Positions 37,417-46,133 of a DNA stretch of 64,000 bases are shown here, in pieces. The notes beneath the pieces are model-generated. The model worked only from the letters and a program-made list of their open reading frames with translations. It was not told the origin of the DNA and did no database searches. Source of the DNA: Paenibacillus abyssi (GTDB lineage: Bacteria; Bacillota; Bacilli; Paenibacillales; Paenibacillaceae); NCBI RefSeq assembly GCF_014640295.1, contig NZ_BMGR01000019.1, positions 44,755 to 108,754 of the forward strand, written 5' to 3'. Positions within the stretch are counted from its first letter, which is position 1, and the number at the start of each line of letters is the position of its first letter. A program made the translations under genes and the position numbers.

Positions 37417-38265
37417 TCACATCTTCACATAATTACGCCAAGCATGCACCGGCTGCCAGTTCAGCAGCTGTTTCGCCTTTGCGTTGCTGAGCAGCGACTC
37501 GAAACCGTGCAGTTCTGCGCGGAAATCCGTTACCTCAGGGAATTGAGCGGCAAGCAGCTCCCTGCTTGGAATGTCCATGCTGCTGTCGTCAGCCGCAATA
37601 TTCAGCGCTACGGAGCCCAGCCCCTCCGCTTCTACAGCAAGCCGGCAGGCAACCGCGGCATCCCGCGTATCAATATAACTCCACAGTATCCGATCCCTTT
37701 GCTCCGGATCATGGATGAATGACGGGAACCGCTCATACGCCTCCGGAGGAATGACATTCCCTAACCGGAAGGATACAACCTGCATCCCCGTACGGCGGTT
37801 GAACATGTCCGCCGTCTGCTCATTCACCACCTTGGACAGTCCATAGCTGTCCTGCGGAAGCTGTGGATGCGCCTCATCTACAGGGACATATTGCGGTCCG
37901 AAACGGTTCACCGCGAACACAATTCCGTAAGAGGATTCGCTCGAGGCAATGACCGCCTTGCGGATGCCGAGTCCTGCAGCCGCCTCAAGCACATTATAAG
38001 TCGACTGGACATTATTGTGGAAAGTCACCTCATTGGGATGCGAGTATGCGACCGGAATTGCACCCAGATGGACCACAACATCCGCGCCGGCCAATACGCC
38101 GTAAGCTTCCCCTAATTGAGTAAGGTCAACAATGACGGTCGGACAGAGCGATTCTTCGGGTTTCTTCCAATCCGCATTCACAACCTCGTAGCCCTGTTCG
38201 ACGAATTCCTTAACGACCCATTTACCGAGCATTCCGCTACCGCCGGTTATTACCGCCTTTGTCAT
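37417..38265 (-). CDS. NAD-dependent epimerase/dehydratase family protein
   Basis: This 282-residue extended short-chain dehydrogenase has the cofactor motif GGSGMLGKW, and YGLSK supplies the catalytic Tyr and Lys. It acts on a nucleotide sugar or similar substrate that cannot be named from sequence. It follows the aldo/keto reductase gene by 15 bp, so both are probably one operon. GGGGAGG precedes the ATG. Confidence 0.85.
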   Translation of the reverse strand: MTKAVITGGSGMLGKWVVKEFVEQGYEVVNADWKKPEESLCPTVIVDLTQLGEAYGVLAGADVVVHLGAIPVAYSHPNEVTFHNNVQSTYNVLEAAAGLGIRKAVIASSESSYGIVFAVNRFGPQYVPVDEAHPQLPQDSYGLSKVVNEQTADMFNRRTGMQVVSFRLGNVIPPEAYERFPSFIHDPEQRDRILWSYIDTRDAAVACRLAVEAEGLGSVALNIAADDSSMDIPSRELLAAQFPEVTDFRAELHGFESLLSNAKAKQLLNWQPVHAWRNYVKM

Positions 38266-38280
38266 GCCGCCTCCCCTTTC

Positions 38281-39225
38281 TTATTCCGCTCCAAGTATGC
38301 CTTCGATCCGGTCAATGACCTCTTGCGAGAGCTCCACGCCCGCCGCTTTGGCATTCTCCGTCACCTGCTCCGGACGGCTTGCGCCAACCAATGCGCTCGC
38401 TACGTTCTGCTGCCGCAAAATCCACGCCAAGGCCAACTGTCCCACTGTCAGGTCAAGCTCGCCTGCAATGCCCGAGAGCTCGCGCACTTTGGCAATCTTG
38501 TCATCTGTTACGCCATTGCGGACCCACTCCAGCTTGGCCGCCCGGCTGTCTGCAGGAATGTCCGCAGCTGAGTTATATTTCCCTGTCAGCAGGCCTTGTG
38601 CCAGCGGCGAGAAGACAACCTGACCGATGCCGTTGCGCTCGCCGAACGGGATTACTTCCTTCTCAATGTACCGGTTAAACATGTTATAGACCGGTTGGTT
38701 GACGACAATGCGGTCCAGCAAATAACGATCTGCCGCGCCAAGCCCTTCGGCCATTTGCGTAGCCGTCCACTCGCTCACACCCACGTACAGCACTTTGCCC
38801 TGACGAACGAGATCGTCGATGGCCCGCAGCGTCTCATCGATCGGTGTCTCCGGATCATAGCGGTGGCAGTAGAAAATATCCACATAGTCCTCGCCAAGGC
38901 GCTTCAAGCTGGCATGAGCCTGCTCCATGACATGCTTGCGGGACAAGCCGCGGTCGTTTGGACCTTCACCCATCGGCCAGAACGCTTTAGTCGCCAGCAC
39001 GTAGCTATCGCGCGGATACGCTTTCAACGTTTCGCCAAGCAGCACTTCAGCAGCGCCTTTCTCGTATACATTTGCCGTATCAAAAAAGTTAATTCCCAGA
39101 TCATATGCATTTTCAATTGCCTTTACAGCATTTTCCCGTTCCACGTAACCACCGTATGTCAACCAACTGCCAAGGCTGATTTCACTCACCTTCAAGCCGC
39201 TTCTTCCCAGTCTCCGAAATTTCAT
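38281..39225 (-). CDS. Aldo/keto reductase
   Basis: This 314-residue AKR (Kv-beta/YghZ-like group) has the catalytic tetrad visible as D in NFFDTANVY, Y in the same segment, K in LATKAFW and H in FYCHRYD. It reduces carbonyls with NADPH. The ATG follows AAGGAGG. The HxlR regulator is divergently encoded 163 bp away and probably controls this operon. Confidence 0.9.
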   Translation of the reverse strand: MKFRRLGRSGLKVSEISLGSWLTYGGYVERENAVKAIENAYDLGINFFDTANVYEKGAAEVLLGETLKAYPRDSYVLATKAFWPMGEGPNDRGLSRKHVMEQAHASLKRLGEDYVDIFYCHRYDPETPIDETLRAIDDLVRQGKVLYVGVSEWTATQMAEGLGAADRYLLDRIVVNQPVYNMFNRYIEKEVIPFGERNGIGQVVFSPLAQGLLTGKYNSAADIPADSRAAKLEWVRNGVTDDKIAKVRELSGIAGELDLTVGQLALAWILRQQNVASALVGASRPEQVTENAKAAGVELSQEVIDRIEGILGAE

Positions 39226-39388
39226 TTTCGCTTTCCTCCTTGAATACGGTTTAATAGAGGGACACCAGTCCCCCTCTTATTCTATAGAAGAATATGCCAT
39301 AAAAGAAGTAGTGAAATATTTATCATTATATTATACTGTTTATATATACTATACTTTAGGTAACTAGATTTCGTGGAGGAGACTGTCT

Positions 39389-39721
39389 ATGTCAGCAAAC
39401 AATTATATTCCGAAAGTTCCAGTTGTGATTGATTGCAATATCGAAAAGACCCTCGATGTTTTAGGCGGCAAATGGGCCTTTCTCGTGCTGCGCGAACTGT
39501 TCTGCGGAACAAAACGCTTCGGTGAGCTGCAGCGCCTTATTCCGTCCGTCAGTCCCAGAGCCTTAACGAGCACCTTGCGCCATTTGGAGGAAAAAGGCGT
39601 TCTGGAGCGTCATGTCTTTCCTACCGTTCCGGTCACCGTGGAGTACACCTTAACACCAAAAGGCAAGGACTTGCACCAAATTCTTAAGGAAATGAAATTA
39701 TGGGCGGCAAAGTGGGGTTAA
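39389..39721 (+). CDS. HxlR-family transcriptional regulator
   Basis: This 110-residue winged-helix HxlR/YodB-type regulator has the DVLGGKWAFLVLRELFCGTKRFGEL core. Cys16 precedes the first helix; in YodB-like proteins an N-terminal cysteine senses electrophiles or disulfide stress. It is divergent from the aldo/keto reductase operon, so it may sense reactive carbonyls and control their removal. GGAGGAG precedes the ATG. Confidence 0.88.
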   Translation: MSANNYIPKVPVVIDCNIEKTLDVLGGKWAFLVLRELFCGTKRFGELQRLIPSVSPRALTSTLRHLEEKGVLERHVFPTVPVTVEYTLTPKGKDLHQILKEMKLWAAKWG

Positions 39722-39726
39722 ATTAG

Positions 39727-39762
39727 AAAAAGACGCATTGCAGTCGATTGCAGTGCGTCTTT
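39727..39762. terminator. Terminator after HxlR gene
   Basis: AAAGACGCATTGCA - GTCGAT - TGCAGTGCGTCTTT has a 14-bp stem with one G-T pair, flanked by A and T runs. Confidence 0.8.
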
Positions 39763-39801
39763 CACATGTTTATCTACTTGAATGAGGGATTCATTTAACG
39801 G

Positions 39802-39977
39802 GGAAATCCTCCCGTAAATAGATGTGTCTTCGTACGAAATGACCCACCAAACTGGAAATCCTCCTGCTAATTCGGCGCTCGAGCGATAAGACGAGTTCAA
39901 CCGATAAAACTAGCGGGAGGATTTCCATCTTTACTTCTTCCAGAAGCCTTGAAGGATGAATTAACTGGAGGTTTTCC
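39802..39977. repeat. Cluster of GGAAATCCTCC-type inverted and direct repeats
   Basis: GGAAATCCTCCCG (39802-39814), GGAAATCCTCCTGCTA (39854-39869), its inverted partner TAGCGGGAGGATTTCC (39911-39926) and GGAGGTTTTCC (39967-39977) lie in a 314-bp gap without genes. The second and third form 16-bp arms (one mismatch) around a 41-bp loop. It resembles an interspersed intergenic repeat family. Confidence 0.65.
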
Positions 39978-40035
39978 AGGATAGCTTACCTCAACGATAA
40001 AGGAACGGCTCAGATCAGTTCGGCCACACCCGTTC

Positions 40036-42129
40036 TTATTCAACAGGCGCTGCAGCTTGCTGCTCTTGTGCGCCTGCCCCTACGCTGTCCGCTTCATCTG
40101 GAGCGGTCTCATTCTGCGGTTTTGCAGGCACGCCGGTCAGCCCGATCTCTTCATCGTACGCATCAAAAATTTTACGCGCGATCGGCGCCGCGCCCCAGCC
40201 GCCGTACCCGCCGTCCGGCACAACCACCGCCACCGCGAGCTTCGGATTATCGGCTGGCGCGTAAGCGATAAACACGGCATTCTCGACTCTTTTACGATTG
40301 CCGACGTCCTGCTGGGATGTTCCTGTCTTTCTTCTGAAGCTGTATTTAAAGCCGTCAAACCCTTGGACCGGAACAAGATTCATGCCCCGTTCGATCTCTT
40401 CCCAATATTCCGTCGGGATATTCACTTCATTCAGAACCTCCGGCTGAAAGCTCTGCACGAGGCTGCCGTCGGAATCTTTAATCTCGTTAACGAACTGCGG
40501 TTTCATCCGCTTGCCTCTGTTCGCGAGCATGGATGTGTATTGGGCAAGCTGCAGTGCGGTGTAGCGCCCTTGCTGGCCAAACGACGAATAGATGAGTGCC
40601 GCCTGTTCACTGCCGGCCGTTTCGCTGAAATAATCGACAACGCCTCTGGATTCATTGGGCAGGCCGCTCCCGGTTTCGACACCCAGGCCAAACTCCTTCA
40701 TATACCGGTCCCAAATCTCCAGCCCTTGGCTGCCGGGCAGCATATACAATTTGTTGCCGATCATTTCAGACATGAACGCATTCGACGATTTCGCAATGGC
40801 CTGGGCGGGATCAATCGCGCCATTGGCAACATTGCTGGCATTTCTAACTGAAGTCTCATACCCTTTGCGTCCGAAGCTGAATAATCCGCGGTCATAATAA
40901 GTGGTCGTAGTCGTAAATAACTTTTCATTCAAACCAAGCAGCACCGAGAGCGGCTTCATCGTCGAACCAAGATATACAAGTGATGAAGGATGGTTCCTGC
41001 CGACTTTTGGATCTTCGTAATAAGGGTATACTTCCCTTATGGTTCCATTATTAATGTGGTACTGCAGAAAGTCCGACTGCGCTTGCGTAATGCTGCCATT
41101 CCAAACGTTAGGGTCATAGTCCGGCATGCTTGCCATCGCAACAACCTTCCCCGTCTGGACCTCCATCGCTACCGCGTAGCCGGTTCTGGCGTTCACGGCC
41201 CGCTCCCGGACATTCGAGGAGGTACGAATCTTCTCCAGATGATTCATGATCGCTTCCTCGGTTTTCAGCTGCACATCCTTGTCGATCGTCAGATACAGGT
41301 TATTGCCTTTCTCCGGCACCGTCAATTCCATCGGACCAACAATCCGGCTCATATTATCAACCGGGTATGTTTTGAGGCCGTTTTTGCCGCGCAATTGCTC
41401 TTGATACATGTATTCAAGGCCATCATAGCCGACTCTTTCTTTGTCCAGATACTGCTCGGATGGATCCCGATTCAGGTTGTCTTTCTTAATATCCTGATAA
41501 TACTTCAAGCCATACTGGTCTTGATACAGAGCATTGAAGCCCTTCATGTAACCGACGAGCTGTACGGCAATCGTGCCTTCATCATAATTCCGGATGCTTT
41601 CCTCAACAATTTCTATGCCAGGGTAAAGATCGCGGTTTTCCATGAAGTAGGCAATTTCCTTCTCGTTCAGATCCGCCTTGATGCGCCGGGGCTCATAAAC
41701 ATAACTCACTCTGCCGTTAACATCCATAATGTCAAAAATCTCATCAGCGGTCATCGGCTTGGCTGTCGGATCGCCCAGCTTGTTGATTGTGTCTGCAAGC
41801 TGCTTCGCCATTTCGCGGGCTCTTTCATCCCCTGTACCGGGTTCAAGCGTATAATAAAGCGACTGTGTCGAGGTAGAATAAGCGATCGGATAACCATGCA
41901 AATCATAAATATTTCCCCGGATAGGCGGGATTTTGACATTACGCGTGCCATAGCTGGACTCCATCTCCCTAAGCTCGGGACCTTCTACAAACTGCAGGAC
42001 AGCCAGACGGACAATCAATACCGAAAACAGGAAAAAGGTAAGAAAGAAAAAGACATTTAACCGGAACGAAAAGTTTCGGCGGTTAATGATTTCCCTTTTC
42101 TGTTGTTCTTCCGTTCGTAATTGAGTCAT
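40036..42129 (-). CDS. Class B penicillin-binding protein (PBP2/PbpA type)
   Basis: This 697-residue transpeptidase has an N-terminal membrane anchor (about 23-48), a dimerisation domain (about 65-270) and a transpeptidase domain. The active-site motifs are GSTMKP (Ser nucleophile), SSNAF (SxN) and RKTGTS (KTG). It cross-links peptidoglycan outside the membrane; the MrdA/PbpA-like layout fits elongation or a sporulation-type PBP. A low-complexity Ala/Gln/Glu tail follows. The ATG follows AAGGAG. Confidence 0.9.
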   Translation of the reverse strand: MTQLRTEEQQKREIINRRNFSFRLNVFFFLTFFLFSVLIVRLAVLQFVEGPELREMESSYGTRNVKIPPIRGNIYDLHGYPIAYSTSTQSLYYTLEPGTGDERAREMAKQLADTINKLGDPTAKPMTADEIFDIMDVNGRVSYVYEPRRIKADLNEKEIAYFMENRDLYPGIEIVEESIRNYDEGTIAVQLVGYMKGFNALYQDQYGLKYYQDIKKDNLNRDPSEQYLDKERVGYDGLEYMYQEQLRGKNGLKTYPVDNMSRIVGPMELTVPEKGNNLYLTIDKDVQLKTEEAIMNHLEKIRTSSNVRERAVNARTGYAVAMEVQTGKVVAMASMPDYDPNVWNGSITQAQSDFLQYHINNGTIREVYPYYEDPKVGRNHPSSLVYLGSTMKPLSVLLGLNEKLFTTTTTYYDRGLFSFGRKGYETSVRNASNVANGAIDPAQAIAKSSNAFMSEMIGNKLYMLPGSQGLEIWDRYMKEFGLGVETGSGLPNESRGVVDYFSETAGSEQAALIYSSFGQQGRYTALQLAQYTSMLANRGKRMKPQFVNEIKDSDGSLVQSFQPEVLNEVNIPTEYWEEIERGMNLVPVQGFDGFKYSFRRKTGTSQQDVGNRKRVENAVFIAYAPADNPKLAVAVVVPDGGYGGWGAAPIARKIFDAYDEEIGLTGVPAKPQNETAPDEADSVGAGAQEQQAAAPVE

Positions 42130-42232
42130 TTCATTCGTTCTCCTTACTTAAGCAAACTTCTTCCCTGCTCCTTATAAGTATACTTGAATTAACGGCCACA
42201 TCCAAATCTTTTATTATGAGACTTTTATGACA

Positions 42233-42284
42233 AAAATGCCATAGAGGCCGCCCTAAGCCAGTCCAGCTTCCGGGCAGCCTCTAT
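42233..42284 (-). terminator. Terminator of KDPG aldolase copy 2
   Basis: On the minus strand ATAGAGGCTGCCC pairs with GGGCGGCCTCTAT across an 18-nt loop, and ATTTTT follows four bases later. Confidence 0.65.
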
Positions 42285-42324
42285 GAAATCCATCTGTGCC
42301 GCATTGCCTTGGAACCGCAGCGAG

Positions 42325-42987
42325 TTACTGCTTAGCCGCCTTGTAAGCATCGATATATTGGGATGCACGCTTGGCGACAAGCGAATAATCGCCCTGCTTG
42401 ACCGCTTCGGTCGTCAAGTCAGAGCCGATGCCGACCGCTACGGCGCCGGCCTTGATCCATTCACCAAGATTATCCAGCGATACGCCGCCTGTCGGCATGA
42501 TGTTGGCCTGCGGCATCGGGCCTTTGATTGCCTTGATCATCGCCGGCGAATACAGATTGCCCGGGAACAGCTTGACAATATCGACGCCAAGCTCGAGCGC
42601 TTCTTGTATTTCCTTGACCGTCATGACACCCGGCATAATCGGCACCCGATATCGATTGCACAGCGCCACCGTAGCCGGATTAAGGGACGGCCCCACGACA
42701 AATTCCGAACCGCATAGAATCGCGGCCCGCGCCGTCTCAGGATCAAGCACGGTGCCCACTCCGATAATGGCGTATTTTGAAGCGTCTGCTGTTGTGCTTG
42801 AATATTTTTTGGCAAGCTCTTCGATTGCGCGAAGCGCGAAGGGCACTGTCATCGTGACTTCAATGACCTTGATCCCCCCCGCGATCGCCTGCTCCGCCAT
42901 TTCAACGACTTCCTGCGGCGTATCTCCACGAAGTACAGCGACTACGCCTTCATTTGCGATTTGCTGGATGAGTTTGATTTTCTTCAC
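42325..42987 (-). CDS. KDPG/KHG aldolase (copy 2)
   Basis: This 220-residue aldolase of the same family as copy 1 has Schiff-base Lys in DIVKLFPGN and Glu in VIEVTMT. Overall identity to copy 1 is clearly below half, so they are old paralogues. It starts at GTG 42985-42987, eight bases after GGGGGAAG. Its 5-prime end overlaps the end of the TVP38-type gene by 38 bp. No uronate or gluconate genes accompany it. Confidence 0.9.
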   Translation of the reverse strand: MKKIKLIQQIANEGVVAVLRGDTPQEVVEMAEQAIAGGIKVIEVTMTVPFALRAIEELAKKYSSTTADASKYAIIGVGTVLDPETARAAILCGSEFVVGPSLNPATVALCNRYRVPIMPGVMTVKEIQEALELGVDIVKLFPGNLYSPAMIKAIKGPMPQANIMPTGGVSLDNLGEWIKAGAVAVGIGSDLTTEAVKQGDYSLVAKRASQYIDAYKAAKQ

Positions 42988-43600
42988 TCTTGCTTCCCCC
43001 TAGTTTTATTATGCTTCTCTGTTCCTTGAGCAGACGAAGCAAGAACATCGCGAATAACACTGCGCAAAACCCTATGTAAGCAACCCATAACGTCCTCAAA
43101 TCGATATTGGGAAATATAACGGTAGAACCGAGCAGCCCGAACATCCATATCTGTGAAAAGGTTCCTACCGCTGTCGACCAGAGGTACGCATTGAAACTAA
43201 GCGGAGATATAGCAGCCATAATGGAAGTCACATTGCTGGGCACGAATGGAACGGATCGTAATAAAATAACAACCCACACGCCGTAATGGTCCATGTGCCG
43301 CTGCCATTTCTCGTATTTAGCCAACCGCGTGCCAAACCTCTTGATGATCCATGCCTGGATAAATGATCTCCCGAGCATAAAGCAGACAATCGAGGCAATC
43401 GTTCCGAGCACCCAACTGATAAACAGACCTTGCATCAGACCCAAGCTTGATACATGCAGAAGAAGCAATGTTGCGAAAGGAAAGATCGTAATAATTCCTT
43501 GAATAATGGTTAGAGGTACGGTGAGCAGCAATAAATAATGGCCGCTCAGCTGCGTCATTTCCACCAAGCCCTCAATGGCGGTTTCAATCCACTCCTGCAC
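42950..43600 (-). CDS. TVP38/TMEM64 (VTT-domain) membrane protein, copy 1
   Basis: This 216-residue membrane protein has a VTT/SNARE-associated domain. The ITIFPFATLLLLHVSSLG segment and VVILLRSVPFVPSNV (the conserved R-x-x-P-x-x-P region) match YdjX/TVP38-like proteins. Related DedA/VTT proteins move or scramble lipids such as undecaprenyl phosphate. It starts at GTG. A second VTT protein lies at 57294-57896. Confidence 0.82.
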   Translation of the reverse strand: MQEWIETAIEGLVEMTQLSGHYLLLLTVPLTIIQGIITIFPFATLLLLHVSSLGLMQGLFISWVLGTIASIVCFMLGRSFIQAWIIKRFGTRLAKYEKWQRHMDHYGVWVVILLRSVPFVPSNVTSIMAAISPLSFNAYLWSTAVGTFSQIWMFGLLGSTVIFPNIDLRTLWVAYIGFCAVLFAMFLLRLLKEQRSIIKLGGSKSEENQTHPANRK

Positions 43601-43664
43601 TGCGCTTCATCCCTATTCAATTTCGAAATTTTTCCTTTTCATTATACCTTATCCATTCCTACGT

Positions 43665-43703
43665 AAAAAGACCATTCTGAAAACATAAGCTTCCAGAATG
43701 GTC
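43665..43703 (-). terminator. Terminator of the pilMNO unit
   Basis: On the minus strand GACCATTCTG - 14-nt loop - CAGAATGGTC is followed by TTTTT. It lies 24 bp after the pilO-like stop. Confidence 0.8.
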
Positions 43704-43726
43704 AAATGTTGTTTTTTTCCTCATTT

Positions 43727-44380
43727 TCATTGATTTCTTTCAAATTCCAGCTCCGCTTCCCCGAGCATCGGCATCGTATAGCTTTTGAAAATTATTTTCA
43801 TCGTGTACATGTCTTCATCTTCGCCCGAGCCAAGCCGCTGCAGCATTTCAGCATCCATTCTCTGTATATCTCCCGGATCCACATAACGATAGTCCCACTC
43901 TTCCACTGCAAACAGCCGTTTCGCCGTATAAAGCTCATTAAGAAGCTGAAGAAGACGGCTCTGCGGACCAATGACAGACAGCTCGAATGTGTTCGCTTGG
44001 AGCTGATTGTCAGGCTGCGCTTGCGTGCCTTCCATGTCCGGGCCAATTTCCTTCAAATCCGCAAACAACACCCTTGCCTCTTCCATCTCGAGCGCCAGTG
44101 TCCCCAGAATGCCTGAGAGCTCTTTGGAGGAAGGAACGGCTTGCAGCAAGCTTGACATCATTTCATCCGTTACTTGATCAGATTCCAATGTATTGTTAAC
44201 CAGTGCCAGCCTATGCTGAGCTTCCCGCAGCTCATTCTGCTGCTGTTCCCGGTCAAGCCACACCGGCGAGACATAGAATAGTGCGGCAACGATATTGATC
44301 AAAGCCGCAAAAGACGCGGCGGTCAAGACGAGCATTAACGGCGTAAGCTTGCTTTTGATTGGTACCGTCTGATTCATCAT
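43727..44380 (-). CDS. pilO: Type IV pilus PilO-like protein
   Basis: This 217-residue protein has one N-terminal membrane helix (TPLMLVLTAASFAALINIVAAL), a coiled coil and a ferredoxin-like C-terminal part (FELSVIGPQSRLLQLLNELY). This is the PilO layout of the inner-membrane alignment complex with PilM and PilN. The ATG overlaps the pilN stop (ATGA), favouring it over a GTG 15 bases upstream. Confidence 0.8.
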   Translation of the reverse strand: MMNQTVPIKSKLTPLMLVLTAASFAALINIVAALFYVSPVWLDREQQQNELREAQHRLALVNNTLESDQVTDEMMSSLLQAVPSSKELSGILGTLALEMEEARVLFADLKEIGPDMEGTQAQPDNQLQANTFELSVIGPQSRLLQLLNELYTAKRLFAVEEWDYRYVDPGDIQRMDAEMLQRLGSGEDEDMYTMKIIFKSYTMPMLGEAELEFERNQ

Positions 44381-44973
44381 TTGTCCGCCCCCCACTTCTC
44401 CCGGTTAAGCTGAATGTCAACAACAAGCTTATACACCGAACCTGGTACCCGGTCTGCCGATGTTCCGGCATTCGCCATTTCCGGCAGCTCCCGCGCATTT
44501 TCCGCCAGATGGTTCAGTTCTCTAACCGTTACGCCTTCAAAATCAGGCACCTGTTCCAATTCATTGATATATAATCGAAGCCGCTCATAGGTATCGAAGT
44601 AAAACTGCCCGGTCAAAAGCCCTTCGTTGTTCACATTCATGCTAATCACTGTCGCAGCAGCATACGGGAAATTGCCAAGGACATCTTCCATCACGGGCGC
44701 CCATTGCTTCCGGCCTTTGCGCGCCGCTTCGATGATGCCGTCAGCCTGCTTGTACGCTGCAGCGCTGATCCCATCCGTATATTGCCCCTGCAGCAGCTCC
44801 TGCTCTACTTGCGTGATTTGCGCACCGATCTGGGAAGCATCCCGTTTCCACTCCACATAAAAATACAGCTGAAGACCTAATATAACTGCAGCAAGTCCCC
44901 CAATAATTACACACAGCAGGGTCCTATTTCTATCAATAAAGGAGGGACGAGGGTATAGGTTTATTGATTTCAT
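44377..44973 (-). CDS. pilN: Type IV pilus PilN-like protein
   Basis: This 198-residue protein starts KSINLYPRP, matching the PilN motif INLLP that binds PilM. One membrane helix (TLLCVIIGGLAAVILGLQL), a coiled coil and a ferredoxin-like domain follow. The ATG overlaps the pilM stop by four bases. It links cytoplasmic PilM to PilO. Confidence 0.83.
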   Translation of the reverse strand: MKSINLYPRPSFIDRNRTLLCVIIGGLAAVILGLQLYFYVEWKRDASQIGAQITQVEQELLQGQYTDGISAAAYKQADGIIEAARKGRKQWAPVMEDVLGNFPYAAATVISMNVNNEGLLTGQFYFDTYERLRLYINELEQVPDFEGVTVRELNHLAENARELPEMANAGTSADRVPGSVYKLVVDIQLNREKWGADK

Positions 44974-46073
44974 CTTTGTTTCCCCCTGAGTGCAAGTCCA
45001 CACGGAGCGGCAAACGCGCTTACATTCCATTCCGAGCTGTCCCCTTCAACAGGGAGCTGGTGCCATTCCAATGGAACAATCTTCTGCGCCATCCTGGATT
45101 TCAGTATCGAAATCAGCTTGTCCATGTTCGGCAGATCCCCTGATACAATGACCGAATCAAATTCTTGATCACGGTTGTTCAGCGTATACCGGTAAAAATT
45201 AATCAATCGCTCCAGTTCGGATACAAGATCCTGACATGCCGTTTCAAAGGATTGCTCTGGTGACCTAAACTCCGCAAATAAGCCGTTCAAAGGCTCGCCG
45301 GATAAAGGATCGGCCGCTGACCCGGGATGGATGAGATTGACTTCAATATTTCGCGTGATTTTTATAACGCCATCGCTGACGATGGAAACATCACAGGCCG
45401 TTTGATTGATATCGAGCATCAACCATGTCCCTCTCTCTATAGGCAGGCACTTTTCTTGAAGACGCTGCAATGAGAAGGCTTTGATCTCCATGCTGCGTAT
45501 GGACAGCCCTAAGGATTCAAGCAGCCGAACATAGGTCTGAAGCAGCTCCATTGGCGCCGCGACCAGCATAACCTCGCACAGCTGAGCCTCTGTCTCTGCG
45601 TTTGACCACTCTACATCCGCCGTTTCCAGCAAGGGCTCAGCTTTCCGCACCTCTTCTTCAGCTGCAGTCGGCTTTGGCAATTTAATAAAATCATAAAACG
45701 GTTCATCAAACGGCAAATGGAGATTGTGCATAAGCTCGAATTGGATGAGCTTTCTTAGCTCCTTCTCCTTTACATCCGGCAGCTTGACTGTCCGAATCAT
45801 GACATTCTGGCTTGGAATCGCAAAGTGAATCGACCGGGAGCTCCATTCCCTGTCATCCAGTAAAGTTTGAATAACGGAATGCAGCATGCCTTCGTTGATG
45901 ATCCGCCCGTCATTCATCGTGCCGGGCGGCAGCGGTCGCATCGCGAAATGGATTACCCGATGGCTCCCATCGGGCAATTCTTGTACCTCGCACATTTTTA
46001 TATGCTGATCGGTTATTTCCAGACCCAGGGCAGCATGGCCCCGTTTCATGCCGCGCAGCAGCGTTTGTATCAT
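44970..46073 (-). CDS. pilM: Type IV pilus PilM-like ATPase-fold protein
   Basis: This 367-residue actin-like PilM protein has ALGLEITDQHIKMCEV at the N-terminus (phosphate-1 region), WLMLDINQTACDVSIV (phosphate-2) and DSVIVSGDLPNMDKL (adenosine motif). It sits on the cytoplasmic side of the pilus motor complex. pilM, pilN and pilO are linked by stop-start overlaps. Confidence 0.88.
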   Translation of the reverse strand: MIQTLLRGMKRGHAALGLEITDQHIKMCEVQELPDGSHRVIHFAMRPLPPGTMNDGRIINEGMLHSVIQTLLDDREWSSRSIHFAIPSQNVMIRTVKLPDVKEKELRKLIQFELMHNLHLPFDEPFYDFIKLPKPTAAEEEVRKAEPLLETADVEWSNAETEAQLCEVMLVAAPMELLQTYVRLLESLGLSIRSMEIKAFSLQRLQEKCLPIERGTWLMLDINQTACDVSIVSDGVIKITRNIEVNLIHPGSAADPLSGEPLNGLFAEFRSPEQSFETACQDLVSELERLINFYRYTLNNRDQEFDSVIVSGDLPNMDKLISILKSRMAQKIVPLEWHQLPVEGDSSEWNVSAFAAPCGLALRGKQR

Positions 46074-46133
46074 ATCAGCGCCCTCCTTTCCTTCAGCTTG
46101 CCTGAATACGGCCAGCTAATCTTATTTGGAGCT

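Noticed and set aside
40990..42060. 356-codon plus-strand frame
   Set aside because: It is antisense to the PBP2 gene, with no start signal and no recognisable domain.
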